A stretch of DNA of 64,000 nt, from contig NW_020653750.1 in the NCBI RefSeq assembly GCF_003589595.1, positions 4,048,828 to 4,112,827 of the forward strand. Reading direction: 5' to 3'. Position 1 is the stretch's first letter. The number at the start of each line of letters is the position of its first letter. Position numbers and translations under genes: made by a program. Shown here piece after piece: positions 1 through 10,229 of this stretch. This DNA comes from Hyposmocoma kahamanoa. Lineage: Eukaryota > Arthropoda > Insecta > Lepidoptera > Cosmopterigidae. The notes under the pieces are model-generated. The model did not search any database and was not told where the DNA came from. It saw only the letters and a program-made list of their open reading frames with translations.

Positions 1-1690
1 ATTTGAATGGAACCACTACAGAGGTACTCTGAAAAGACTCTACAAAAAGAATCATCGAAATCGGTTCACAAATAATGTCGAAGTAATCGCTCAACATCCA
101 ATATATTTGATCAAAGCGTAAACAATAGTGTCAAATTGAGAACCTCCTCCTTTTTTTTTGAACTGGGTTAAAAATCACGATTTCATATTCTACGATTCAG
201 ACATATTCTTTCGTGACAAGAAGAAGCTAGCTAGAAAAGGTGGAGGAGGTGAGCCTTCCGGTAGAGGTGACCGTTATACTTTGGATTCGTCGAATCCCAC
301 GTCTAACCACTGTTCTAGCCAGAAGTCAACTTGAAGAAATTTGTTTTTTTTTATGATACCAAGTGACGGGACGAACAAGTCACGCACTTGGTTGCAAGTG
401 ACACGCTTGTTCATAGCGATTGCAGTGCCACTCAGAGAAGGGGTCTACTAACAAATTGACTGATGGTTTACAGTGAGACTACGAGTGCATAAAGCTGATA
501 ATGACTCACGCATGAACTGCAATCGATCCCGGCTGCATCAACTTCGTGCAGTCGAGGTCTCGGATAACGACTTCACGCATTAATTCATACAGCCGAGATC
601 GTTTGCATGCAGTTAATGCGTGAAGTCAATCTGTTAGCAGCCTTAAGGTTGTGGAGACGCAAGTAGGAACGATACCATCAAATTATGAAACTAAGGAATC
701 AATAATAGTGTGGATAGGTCGCTCTAACAGACTTGGTGGTCATCAGTGGAAGGAATTTGAGAGTAAATCTTTAAATAAAAATCAGTTAAAGAAAGCATGG
801 GGTACCTTTTCCCTCAAATTATCGACGACGATTGCGTCTTAATGCAGAATAATGCTTGGCCATATACTGCTCGTTGAACTCAACCTAATCTTATATTTGG
901 ATTGTACTGTTATGCACTGGCTGGCTGGCAAGATCAAGTGATATAAATCCAATACTCCATTATAGGTGAACTGCAGAATGCACTAATTGAGGACTCGAAT
1001 GGACATAGTCTAGTCTCAAGAATCAATAGATAACACCATTCTATGCATTTTCTTCCCTCTTAAAGCCTATACGAAGAATGAAATACACATTGTGAAAGAA
1101 TATTTTTATTGAAATGAAAATATTGGCTAATTGGATATTTAGCAGAATCAAATGGAATCCCGATCGTCAGCAGCGCGGAAACGTTCAAGAAAAGGAAAGA
1201 GTAACATGAGACGAGGCAAAAAGTAAATCCTTGTTTTTGTTTCTTTCTTTACAGTTCAGTTGTCCTGAATTCAATTCTTCTTATTATTTTAAAGTTATGG
1301 TTTTAAACGTGCAATATAAGGTCAAACATAGATTCTTCAAAATATTTGAAATATTTTTTAATTTAATTTTCGACCTTTTTTTGCACCGTTAAATTTGTCG
1401 CTAAAAGTTTAACAAATCTCAATAAGAATAAAAAAAGATACTTAAAAATGTCCCCTAAATATTTCAATTGCGGATTAATTCAACTGTCGAGGTCTCCTAT
1501 TGATAAGTCATACAATGACCGCGGACAGGATGGGGGCTGGCGAAGGATTGTAGGGGACATTGCAGTGGGGGACTAGGCTAATTACATTTTGTATGGCGCA
1601 AGGGGGCAAGGGGGGGCTCAACTTATGCAAGAAATAAGTAAAAATTTGCATGTCTATGTAACATTTAGATATACGTTTATGCAGACGGGA
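1..1690. other. Left-end spacer, no gene recognised
   Basis: No coding exon could be supported here. The stretch holds a fragment of the GTGACGGG repeat (about 343-445) and an imperfect inverted repeat whose outer arms are GACTTCACGCATTAA near 570 and its reverse complement near 620. A 63-codon open frame at 651-842 has no recognisable domain. Gene A needs upstream exons and some could lie here or left of the window, but none was convincing. Confidence 0.5.
343..445 (+). repeat. GTGACGGG interspersed repeat, fragment
   Basis: It begins after a T-run with a variant of TATAATATCAAGTGACGGG and continues through the CACGCCTG..CATAACAGTTGCAGTGCCACTCAGAG core that is shared with copies near 3805, 9367, 10398, 12608, 43745 and 47868. 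It is truncated soon after the core. The family is non-coding; its class is undecided. Confidence 0.7.
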
Positions 1691-1694
1691 TGTA

Positions 1695-1861
1695 AGGTTA
1701 CTATTGTAAAACCAACTTCAAATGTGGTTCTTTGAGTACTAATGACCGTAGGTTAAATTTTTTACGGTATACTTAAAATTCTCGCACGGTATGTTAGAAG
1801 ACGTCGGTTCGAATCCGGCCGGATCGAAGGAATTTTTTCTGAGTGTTCGATCTTTGTAATA
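1695..1861 (+). repeat. tRNA-derived SINE (family S2), tail interrupted by mariner 1
   Basis: The segment contains a polymerase III B-box-like GGTTCGAATCC near 1804 followed by GGCCGGATCGAAGGAATT and a TTCGATCTTTGTAAT tail. The same order occurs near 44955-45035 (+) and, reversed, near 59640-59762. In the uninterrupted copies the tail reads on into TTAATAATT, and here equivalent AT-rich sequence (AATATTAATAC) resumes just beyond mariner 1. The 5' boundary is approximate. Confidence 0.6.
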
Positions 1862-3141
1862 GGGGTTAAAGTATGAAATTGCCGATTTGTACTGAAAATC
1901 TAAATTGTTTATTTTTTAAATATTTAACAAATTTATTTAATCAAAATAGTTGCCATTATTATCTATACATTGATGCCATCTAATGGGAAGGTTATTAATG
2001 CCTTTGCGATAGAACTCCGACGATCTAGACTGCACAAACTGTGTGAAAGCATTTTGTACTGCCTCCTGGGAAGAAAACTTCTTGTCACGTAGATAATTGT
2101 CCAAATCACGAAAAAAATGGTAGTCCGTTGGAGCAAGGTCTGGTGAATACGGAGGATGACGAATGGTTTCTAACTGCAGTTCCTGAAGGGTCAAAATGGT
2201 TTCTCGTGCTGTGTGAGGTCTCGCGCTGTCGTGGAGCAATAATGGTGAAGATCGATTCATGAGTAGGGGCTGTTTTACTGCTAGTTTTGTCAACATGGTT
2301 CGGAGTTCGGCACAATAGACATCTGCCGTTATTGCTTGACCAGATCGGAGAAAACTATAGTGAATAACACCATGCTGAGACCACCAAACAGTTACCATTA
2401 CCTTTTTATTGGTAAGTTTTGCTTTAGGACACTGTTGTGGCATTTGACCTGGGGTCAGCCATTGCATTTTTCTTTTCCGGTTATCATAAAGAATCCACTT
2501 TTCATCACATGTTACAATTCGATCCAATATTCCTTCATTTCTGTACCGGTTCAACAAGGCAACCCACGTTTCAACACGCGTTTCTTTCTGCAGATCAGTC
2601 AAATCATGAGGCACCCATTTTTCGTATTTTTTTATTTTATTGATTTGACGCAAGTGAGTCAATATTGTGGGTAAGGTAACGTTAAACCATGCCGCTAATT
2701 CCTGGGTAGTTTGACTAGGATCGGCTTCCACTATCTCTCTTAATTCATCGTTATTCACCTGTGTGGGCGGTCTTCCTCGTGGCTCGTTCTTTAAGTCGAA
2801 ATTTCCATCACGAAAGCGTTTAAACCAAAATCGCACGGTACGTTCATTAGTAGACCCCTCTCCAAACGCAGCATTGATATTGCGGGCTGTTTCTGCCGCG
2901 TTAGTTCCGCGTCGGAACTCGTATTCAAAAATCACTCGAATTTTCGCAGTATCCATCTTTCTTGTCTAAATTGAATAACAAAAACAATTGAAAGTCGATA
3001 TTCAAATGTTTCAAATTAAAAAAAAAAAAAATCACAGAAACCATTTGAAAAAAGTTTCATTCGAAAACCTCAAACCATGAAGATTCTATGAAAATTCAAA
3101 GAACCTATTGCAATGAAACGGCAATTTCATACTTTAACCCC
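1862..3141 (-). mobile_element. Mariner 1, complete element with TA target duplication
   Basis: The element is 1,280 bp, bounded by 23-bp perfect terminal inverted repeats that start GGGGTTAAAGTATGAAATTG. A TA dinucleotide lies directly outside each end (1860-1861 and 3142-3143), as expected for Tc1/mariner integration. It carries one intact transposase gene on the - strand. It is nearly identical to mariner 2 at 24463-25740 and lies in the opposite orientation. The insertion interrupts the tail of a tRNA-derived SINE. Confidence 0.95.
1937..2956 (-). CDS. Mariner transposase (DD34D), intact
   Basis: This 339-residue cut-and-paste transposase binds its terminal repeats and catalyses excision and TA-targeted reintegration in the nucleus. 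The N-terminal third is the paired-type helix-turn-helix DNA-binding region (ERTVRFWFKRFRDGNF, then GRPPT). The catalytic acidic residues are in VTCDEKW, in HDSARPH and in YSPDLAPTDYHFF; 34 residues separate the second and third, giving the mariner DD34D signature. WVPHDL, the usual linker motif, is present. Length matches the family norm of about 340 residues, and the ATG is the first in the frame after the terminal repeat. It differs from the copy at 24646-25665 at seven residues, including Ser instead of Asn right after the second catalytic Asp (HDSARPH against HDNARPH). The frame is intact, but I cannot say whether it is active. Confidence 0.95.
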   Translation of the reverse strand: MDTAKIRVIFEYEFRRGTNAAETARNINAAFGEGSTNERTVRFWFKRFRDGNFDLKNEPRGRPPTQVNNDELREIVEADPSQTTQELAAWFNVTLPTILTHLRQINKIKKYEKWVPHDLTDLQKETRVETWVALLNRYRNEGILDRIVTCDEKWILYDNRKRKMQWLTPGQMPQQCPKAKLTNKKVMVTVWWSQHGVIHYSFLRSGQAITADVYCAELRTMLTKLAVKQPLLMNRSSPLLLHDSARPHTARETILTLQELQLETIRHPPYSPDLAPTDYHFFRDLDNYLRDKKFSSQEAVQNAFTQFVQSRSSEFYRKGINNLPIRWHQCIDNNGNYFD

Positions 3142-3179
3142 TAATATTAATACATATACTTAAAAGATTTTATATTTTT

Positions 3180-3303
3180 TAAACACACTCACGCGACAAA
3201 TAAATGTAGGCCATACAAATATTCCTCCCGGCCCGGGGACCAAACCCAGGACCTCTGCGTGACAGACCAGCAGGGTAACCGTTGGGCCATGGTGGCAGTT
3301 AAT
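3180..3303 (-). repeat. tRNA-derived SINE (family S1)
   Basis: Read on the - strand, the segment starts near AACTGCCACCATGGCCCAAC, has a tRNA-like body (GGTTACCCTGCTGGTCTG, then a B-box-like GGGTTTGGTCCC), and runs into GGCCTACATTTATTTGTCGC. Related copies lie at 22955-23190 and 63470-63655, with a fragment near 16505-16580, all on the - strand. Confidence 0.6.
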
Positions 3304-3804
3304 ATAAAACAATATATTTTATAACATAATTTACATAGCTCGATTCTAAATTTCGTATTCTACGTTTTGCAATAGATACATTTAACAAATATTAAAATTT
3401 CAATGTTTTAAAAAAAAAAAAATTATTGTTAGTTAAATGAGAAAATGTAATCCTAATTTGCTGAAAATTATCAAAGGTATTCAGAAATCTGAAACAAACA
3501 GCAACAGATATTTGGGTCGAAACTTACTCCAAACTATTTATTTATTTATTTTGTGCATACAGCTATTTTTACAGGATTGTCCCGATACAATAGTGTAGCA
3601 TTTCAATTTACTTATATAAAAAAATACTGACTCATAATAATTAACTAATGCCTAACTACTTCTATTCAGGCTTGCTACAAGAAGTCCCTATTACTTTACG
3701 CACTTCTGGTGCCAAGCCACAAAGTTATAACAAAGTATAACATTAATTCATTACGTTACGAATACGCTATATAAAAAAAGAAGTAATAATACTTCAGCTA
3801 CTTT

Positions 3805-4100
3805 TTTAATATAATATCAAATGACAGAACGAAGATGTCGTGCGCCTGATAGTAAGCTACACGCCTGTTCATAACAATTGCATTGCCACTCAGAGCTTTA
3901 AATCGCAAAGATCTGAGCGGCACTGCCACTGCGCCCGTCAACCTGTGACATAAGTTGACAAATCCCATGTGCTACAGGCACATGGGATTGCCTGTAGTTT
4001 CACCAGCACCCTTACTGCTTAGCGGCAGAAATAGGTAAGGTTGCCACCTTGCCAGTACCAACCTGGACGAACTTTTTATAAGGAGCTCTACTGCTACTAC
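3805..4100 (+). repeat. GTGACGGG interspersed repeat, copy with inverted insertion
   Basis: A nearly full-length copy running from TATAATATCAAATGACAGAA to GGAGCTCTACTGCTACTA. The core GCGGCAGAAATAGGTAAGG is shared with the copies at 9367, 10398 and 47868. It differs from every other copy by an 18-base insertion at 3972-3989 that is the exact reverse complement of the adjoining sequence. Confidence 0.75.
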
Positions 4101-5084
4101 TTGATTTAGCTTGTGTATAGTGCGAGAACTACGGACCATTGGTCAAAAAGAGATGGAGCATTTCCCCTTTCTGGTGTTACTTAAAATTTAAAAATCCACT
4201 CTTTGGATCCAATCTTCAGTGCGTTCATTCATGACATATTTAGGTATGAAGACTTTGGATGTACTTTTGTGACACAAGTGAACAAACTGCCATGTTACGA
4301 TTAAATCGACAGCATTAACACTACACAAGTTATTTTGTGTTTGAAATGTAAAAAGTTATCGCAAGTTTCGAGTTACGAGCCTATAAAAGGGCTCTGGTGA
4401 AAAGTTGCAATTTTTAAGTGTAAGTTTTTAGTTACTTTACAGTTAATTGTTCGTGTAGAAATAAAAACATGATCATTTGAGTGATTGACGCGCTAAAAGC
4501 TGATGAGTCAAATACTCTGCTGAGACCCTTACAAATTAGGTACAAGTTTGCAAATGTATATGGCCATTAATGAAATTCTTTATTATCTGAAAACCATGTT
4601 TTGGTGAACAGCGCCTATACCCTTCTCTATAGGAGACCCGTACCGAACAGGGGCAAATGTAAGGGTTGAAACTATACGATACGTTACGTAGAACATCTGA
4701 GAGCGTCCTTTGTGCCGGTTGGTTGGTTTATTTCTATTAAGTTTAACGGGTTCCTTTCCTACATTCGTGGAGAAAAAAATCTTTGTGCAGACAGGGCGAG
4801 CAGTGAAGGGGGTTTCAATAAGAGGGAACTTTTTAATTTTCGGGGTAGAAAAAAGTCGATAAAAATGGTTAAATCGATTCATTTAAATATAAATGCAAGC
4901 AGAATATATTATGTTACGTTTAATAAAATGTCTTTATCTTGAAATTTTATTTAAAAAAATATTTTTTTCTATTTTCACAGTATAAATGATCCGATTTTCA
5001 TAAAATGTTTCGAAATTGGACTTAGATTTTTTGTGTTCTTTTAATCACTCAAAACCATTCCATTATTTAATTTTTTTTAAATTC
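4101..5084. other. Spacer without recognised genes
   Basis: The sequence is AT-rich with only short open frames (for example 4712-4942 + and 4583-4882 -, which overlap each other in antiparallel and show no domain). I see no splice-bounded exon and no recognisable repeat. Confidence 0.4.
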
Positions 5085-7640
5085 AATTCTTCATTTATTC
5101 ATTCGTTATTACAGGTACATGATATAGATCGTAATAATAATTTTATGGAATCTCTACAATAAGCCAAAATGGCATACGAAGTCAATTAAATAAAAATGTA
5201 ATGTCAAAATAAAAATAAAAGAAAAATGGATACAAAAAGAAAAAACTAATAATAATTAAAAAGCCTAAAAATATTAATAACTAAATGGTACCCAACTGTC
5301 AGCATTTACCTATTCTAAGAAACTGTCATTAAAATATTCTTCTATGCTATAGTAACACTTGTCAATTAATAATTGTTTTAATACATGCTTGAATTGCATT
5401 CCACTAAGGTTTTTTATTGCGTCTGGAATTTTATTAAATATTTTGGGTGCCATATCAACAACGCTATTTTTGTATAGGGCCGTTTTACATATATTTCTTC
5501 AGATCATATATTTCCTGGTACGAAATAAGTGCGCTTGTGAACTTACTTTTTCTGGAAATTCACTCAAGTTCGTCTTAACAAAGATACATGCCTCAAAGAT
5601 GTACAGACATGGGAAGGTTAATAATTTTAGGTCACGGAAAAATGATCGGCAACTGTCAGTGTATTTAATGTTGCATATGGCTCTGACACATCGCTTTTGG
5701 GCTCTAAATATAGTTTCTCTGTAGAGTTACCCCAGAAAATCACACCATACCTAAGGATAGATCCAACAAAGCCGTGGTAAGCCATTACCACAGTTCGGCG
5801 GTCCGCAGTTTTCGACAATTTGTAGAGTGCATAGCTAAGCGTGTATAGTTTTGCACAGACCTGTTGCGAGTGAGTTTTAAACGACATGTCCCTATCTACA
5901 GTTATACCTAAAAACTTTGTTACATTTACTTTTTCTATAACATTGTCACCACATTTAACTTTTAGGTCAGGTAGAGTCATTTTCTGATTAAAAACCATAA
6001 TTTTAGTTTTATTAGTGTTGACTTTTAGGTTGTTATTATTCATCTACGTAGCCAGATGGTCAAAAGTAGAGTTTATCTCGTTTAGGTAATAATTGTGGTC
6101 ACCGTTTGTGTTTTCAATAATTACGGTGCTATCATCAGCAAATAGTATCATTGGATAACCACAGCTGCTGGGCATGTCATTTATATACATTAGGAATAGA
6201 AGAGGTCCCAATATGCTACCTCACGGAACACCATGCTCTACAACTCTACACTTCGATTTGTACTGCTTAACCCAACCGCTGTTGATACATACTTGACTTA
6301 GCTCTGTGTACTGCTGTCTGTTGCGAAGATATGATTGATTAGGTTCAGAGCAACTCCTCTTACTCCGTAATTATTTAATTTTTCTAGCAAGACCTTATGC
6401 TCTACATGATCAAACGCCCTGGACATGTCCATGAATACTGCACAGGTAGGAATTCTTTGGTCTAGTTTCGTTACAGCCCTACGTGTTAAGTCATAAATTG
6501 CTTTATTTATTGACATATTTTTTCTAAATCCTTTTTGCTCAGTGATAATAATCTTGTGCTTTTCTAGGAACGAGTATAAATTGTTGAGTATAACTTTTTC
6601 AAAAATTTTGGAAAATATTGGAAGTAAAACCACAGGTCTGTAGTTGCTAATATTTTCCGCGTCTCCCTTTTTGTACAAGGGCATAAGCTTTGCAAACTTC
6701 AAACTGTCAGGAAAAACTCCCGAGATAAGACTCAAGTTAATTATGTGACATAATGGTAGAGCAATGGAATTAGCCACATATTTTACAGGTATTGTGCAAA
6801 TATCGTCATAACCTACACTATACGTATTTTTTAAAGATAATATAATTCCTAAAATGTCATTAGGTATAGATGGACAAATAAATATTGAATTCGGATTTAT
6901 TTTAATATTTATGGGATTACTATGGTCACTGTTATTGGAGGCTATTTGGTCTAAGAAATACCTAGTTGTTAAACTCATTAGCAATTCCCAAAGGATCTGA
7001 ATAACATCGATTATTATAATTAATTTTAGCAATAGGCTCTTTGGGATAACAACACTTACTACGATTAATTATCTGCCAGGCTGCTTGGCATTTGTTTTGA
7101 GAGTTACATATGAATCTATTGTTGTGACTGCGCTGCGCATTTTGAATAATTCTTTTAAGTTTTTTCGCATAAGATTTCAGGCATTCTAGATTTCTGGTGC
7201 TTTTATTCTTTCTGTATTTCCACAGTAGATTTCTTTTGTGTACACAACTCTTTTTTATGCCACGTGAAATCCATTTTGGCTTTTCTTTGAAAGATTTCCT
7301 TAAAACTTTGTGTGGGAAACATAGATCATAAAATAATCGGAATAAGCTCAAGAATAACTCGTATGCCGTATTTACGTCATTACATTGAAATATTTCACTA
7401 AAGCTCAATTTTTCAATGCATTCCCTAAATTTAATTAGGTTTGCTTTAGAAAAATCCCGGGTCCTAACTCGCCAGGTTTTAAGTATGCAGGTTTTTTTAC
7501 TGGACATACTAATAATTTAGCTGTGTGATCAGATAGAGTTGTGTCGATGACTTCAGCTTTAGCTATTCGTATGCAGGAAGCAAAATTATCTATACACGTT
7601 CTACTACATATTCTTACCTAGAATCTATCAAGTAATTGAT
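5085..7640 (-). mobile_element. Jockey-like non-LTR retrotransposon, 5' truncated and inactivated
   Basis: On the - strand the order is: end of an endonuclease domain (LSDHTA, near 7530), linker, reverse transcriptase, C-terminal region, and a short 3' UTR that ends AT-rich near 5085. The 5' end is lost near 7640, as is usual when reverse transcription stops early. The coding line is broken by at least two frameshifts and two stop codons, so this is a dead copy. It lies with mariner 1 to the left of gene A's first visible exon. Confidence 0.85.
5627..7507 (-). pseudogene. Reverse transcriptase ORF2 remnant of the non-LTR element
   Basis: Three - strand segments make up the remnant. 7507-6962 is the linker between endonuclease and reverse transcriptase. 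7032-6298 carries palm motifs (LMPLYKKGDAENISNYRPV, MDMSRAFDHVEH, YGVRG). Between 6297 and 6044 the frame continues with GSILGPLLFLMYINDM and the catalytic ILFADDSTV. 6043-5627 is the region after it (NNNLKVNTNKTKIMVF, then LRYGVIFWGNS). Breaks that I can see are a frameshift near 6965-7000, a frameshift near 6340, a TGA where the invariant Gln of GVPQGS is expected (near 6220), and a TAG just before MNNNNLKVN. In active relatives this is one continuous protein that copies element RNA at a nicked target. Confidence 0.85.
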
Positions 7641-9366
7641 AATTATCAGTAAATAAATAGTATATTGTAATATAGTATTGTAATGTATTGAAGTTGTTGT
7701 TGCGATGTTTGGTTTGTTGTAAACCCTTTGTTCAATATTATATTGCGACAATGTCCGATAGAGAACACAGGCGGAGACTGAAAAACAGCACTATGCTGAA
7801 GCTTCGTCTTTTACATTAACATAAATATTAGAAATAGAAATCAGAGTCGAGAGTAGTAGGAGAGAGAGAGTAGCTCATAGTTTATTATTACATGTATCAT
7901 GTGATTTTCTATACATAATGAATAAAGTCCTATTTATTTAATTTTATAGGATTGTGTCCTTTGTGGAACACGAGCGAGAGAGACCAATTAGCTCTCAATG
8001 TAATGATAAATATGATGCACAGATGTAAGTAGTTACTACATACAAGGGATGACGCGATGCGTTGGGCCAGTAAAGGACTGGGAGTGGGGGCCAACAACTA
8101 ATGATATTTTGTTTACCCTTCAAGGGACGCTAAGATAAAAACTTGTAAAGACATAAAACACGTGTTTGTTTTTTAAATAATTGTATGGAATCGGTTTGAT
8201 TGTTATATTAATTATAAAAAAAGGTCTACTATAGTCTACTATTGAGGTAATACGTAGTACTTATTACCTCAATGACTATAGGTGATAAAAGATTCTAATT
8301 AGGATTGTTTACTTGAACTCTTTTTTTAAACAATTGTCTTATAAATAACCACTCTACAAACCGCCAGTAGATGCGGTTTGTAGACTGGTTATTTATAACA
8401 AAAATTTGAAATTAATTTTAATAATAATCCCTCTCTATTAAGATTTGATAATTAAGTATCTCCCAGATACAAGAACAGGTAGTTAGTAGGTGTACACTGA
8501 AACGTCCAAGTGTAAAGTAACTGAGGCCCAAATGTGTATTATAACTCGCCGTGCTCTGAGCGTTGAACACATTCACATTTACGGAGCAACATGGCCTAGT
8601 GGGGACCACCCGTGGGGTGGGCCGCCCCTCTATTTCCCAGAAGGGGATAGGATAGCCTACCTGCCAACAATGTTACTTACACCATCTACTATGGAATTAT
8701 TTTTAGACAAAAAATTTTAGGGTCCAATTTTTTTGCTTTTTCTAATTGATTACTCGTACCCAGTTCTAGCTGCATTTAACCTCAGTCAAATAAAGAGAGT
8801 TGCTAAAGATCCATCCAGGCTATTGTTCGTTTGTGGATTTTTTTGTTATCATTTTCGACCGATGGCCAAATTAGTTTTTGTTTTAAGTCTGGTACAATCA
8901 GGAGCACACCAAGTTTGACACTTTGGACCTTCTTATCGCAAGTGGAATAGAGTTGAATTTAAATTTGAAATGTGAAGACTTTTCGAGTTTTTGAGTTCAA
9001 AGTTTCGATTCGATGATAGGAATATTCTTAGGAAATGAAACTATTTTTCCGAATTTAAATCGCGTATATTTGTTTTTCAAACAAACCAAACGTTTCGGGC
9101 CTTTACAGATCCCATGGTCACAGTTGACTGAGGTGGTACAGTCATGAACCAGTTATGTCTAATATTAATGCAAACCACCCTATTTTTTCACTGTAGTTAC
9201 AAAAGTTATTAATTGAATACCTTATTTTTAATTTTACAAGGAAAATTTCAATTTACGCTACATTACGTTTTACAAATTACGATACGAATATTCTTTTTAC
9301 CAAACATTTAACCATCTCATTAAGGAACGTACAAATAACGGAAATAATCCTATGATTTAGCCAGAA
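7641..9366. other. Spacer with hairpins and possible repeat remnants
   Basis: No gene was recognised. AATGAATAAAGTCC near 7919 followed by an AT-rich stretch hints at the end of an old retroelement, but no paired LTR was found. Two inverted repeats occur (8244-8277 and 8340-8397). Overlapping short frames around 8418-8720 show no domain. A foldback-element arm (GGAAATGAAACTATTTTTC) lies at about 9034. Confidence 0.4.
8340..8397. repeat. Snapback hairpin, 25-bp arms
   Basis: The arms 8340-8364 and 8373-8397 are reverse complements with a single mismatch and an 8-base loop. Outer arm sequence is TATAAATAACCA, inner is CTACAAACCGC. No adjacent gene accounts for it. Confidence 0.85.
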
Positions 9367-9662
9367 GTTTTTTTATTATACCAACTGACGGAGCGAACAA
9401 GTCGTGCGCCTGGTGGTAACTGACACGCCTATCTATCACAGTTACAGACTCACTCAGAGCTTTAAATCGCAAAGATCTGAGAGGCTCTGCCACTGTGCCT
9501 GTCACCCTGAGTTGACAAGTTCCATGAACCTGTAATTCCACCAGCACCCTTACTCTTCAAAATCGGAACGCAGTAATGATTTCAATTGCTTGGCGGCAGA
9601 AATAGATAAGGTGGCAATACTTCCCTGGACGAACTTTCACAAGGAGCTCTGCTGTTACTAAC
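9367..9662 (+). repeat. GTGACGGG interspersed repeat, near-full copy
   Basis: It runs from TTATTATACCAACTGACGGA to CAAGGAGCTCTGCTGTTACT, with the shared core CTCAGAGCTTTAAATCGCAA and GGCGGCAGAAATAGATAAGG. It is non-coding; open frames across it on the - strand are fortuitous. Confidence 0.75.
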
Positions 9663-9769
9663 TACTATAATAGTAATTGTTAGTGCGTATTAATCGAATT
9701 CTAATAATTGCCTTGTCAAAAAGGTCCTATGTATGTATCTATTTTCGGATAGCGAATTTATTTTAGTTT

Positions 9770-10183
9770 AAACGCGACACACACGTCCGGTACTCACTCG
9801 GTTTTAGGGTCCACTGAAAATCAGCGTCACAGCCTTGTCCCGGCGGTGACATTAGCTGAGTGGATCCTATTACATACGCCACAGCCGCACACATAACATC
9901 TACTTCGTACAGCAATAGTGTTGACCAGTTTTATGATCGAATAATTATTTATTGCCAAGATTTTATTTTTAATTAATTTTATTTAGTTTTCTTTTTTTTT
10001 GTTATTCATTTTCTGTTTGTTTTAATTTAGTTTGTTTTAAGTTTAATTTAGTTCTGTTTTATTTTAATTTTTTTTTTACTTTTAATTTTTACTGTTTATT
10101 ATTGTGTTGTGGTGTTTTGTAATAAATGTATTCTATTCTATTCTATTCTATTCTATTCTATTCTATTCTATTCTATTCTAAAA
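9770..10183 (+). mobile_element. 3' end of a non-LTR retrotransposon with (ATTCT)n tail
   Basis: The stretch GGTCCACTGAAAATCAGCGT followed by CTGAGTGGATCCTATTACAT is followed by a T/AT-rich 3' UTR, AATAAATGTATTCTATTC and about ten ATTCT units (about 10130-10183). A short-unit tandem tail after AATAAA is typical of some insect non-LTR elements. No coding part remains. The tract ends about 45 bp before the first visible exon of gene A. Confidence 0.6.
10130..10183. repeat. (ATTCT)n microsatellite
   Basis: About ten uninterrupted pentanucleotide units that form the 3' tail of the preceding retroelement remnant. Confidence 0.95.
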
Positions 10184-10229
10184 TGTTTTATATAATCATA
10201 TACGTATTATTGTTTCTTTTTACCTTTAG

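Noticed and set aside
651..842. 63-codon open frame as a host gene
   Set aside because: Too short, no family, no supporting exon or promoter.
1141..1230. Basic stretch (KKRK or MESRSSAARKRSRK readings) as an upstream exon of gene A
   Set aside because: The two readings are in different frames and the donor is weak (GTAACA). It lies 9 kb from the next exon with no way to confirm phase.
1790..1815. GGTTCGAATCC as part of a real tRNA gene
   Set aside because: B-box-like sequence is present but no acceptor stem or full cloverleaf can be drawn, and the same unit recurs with variable tails, so it is a SINE. The same applies at 16650, 44990, 59700, 23140 and 63595.
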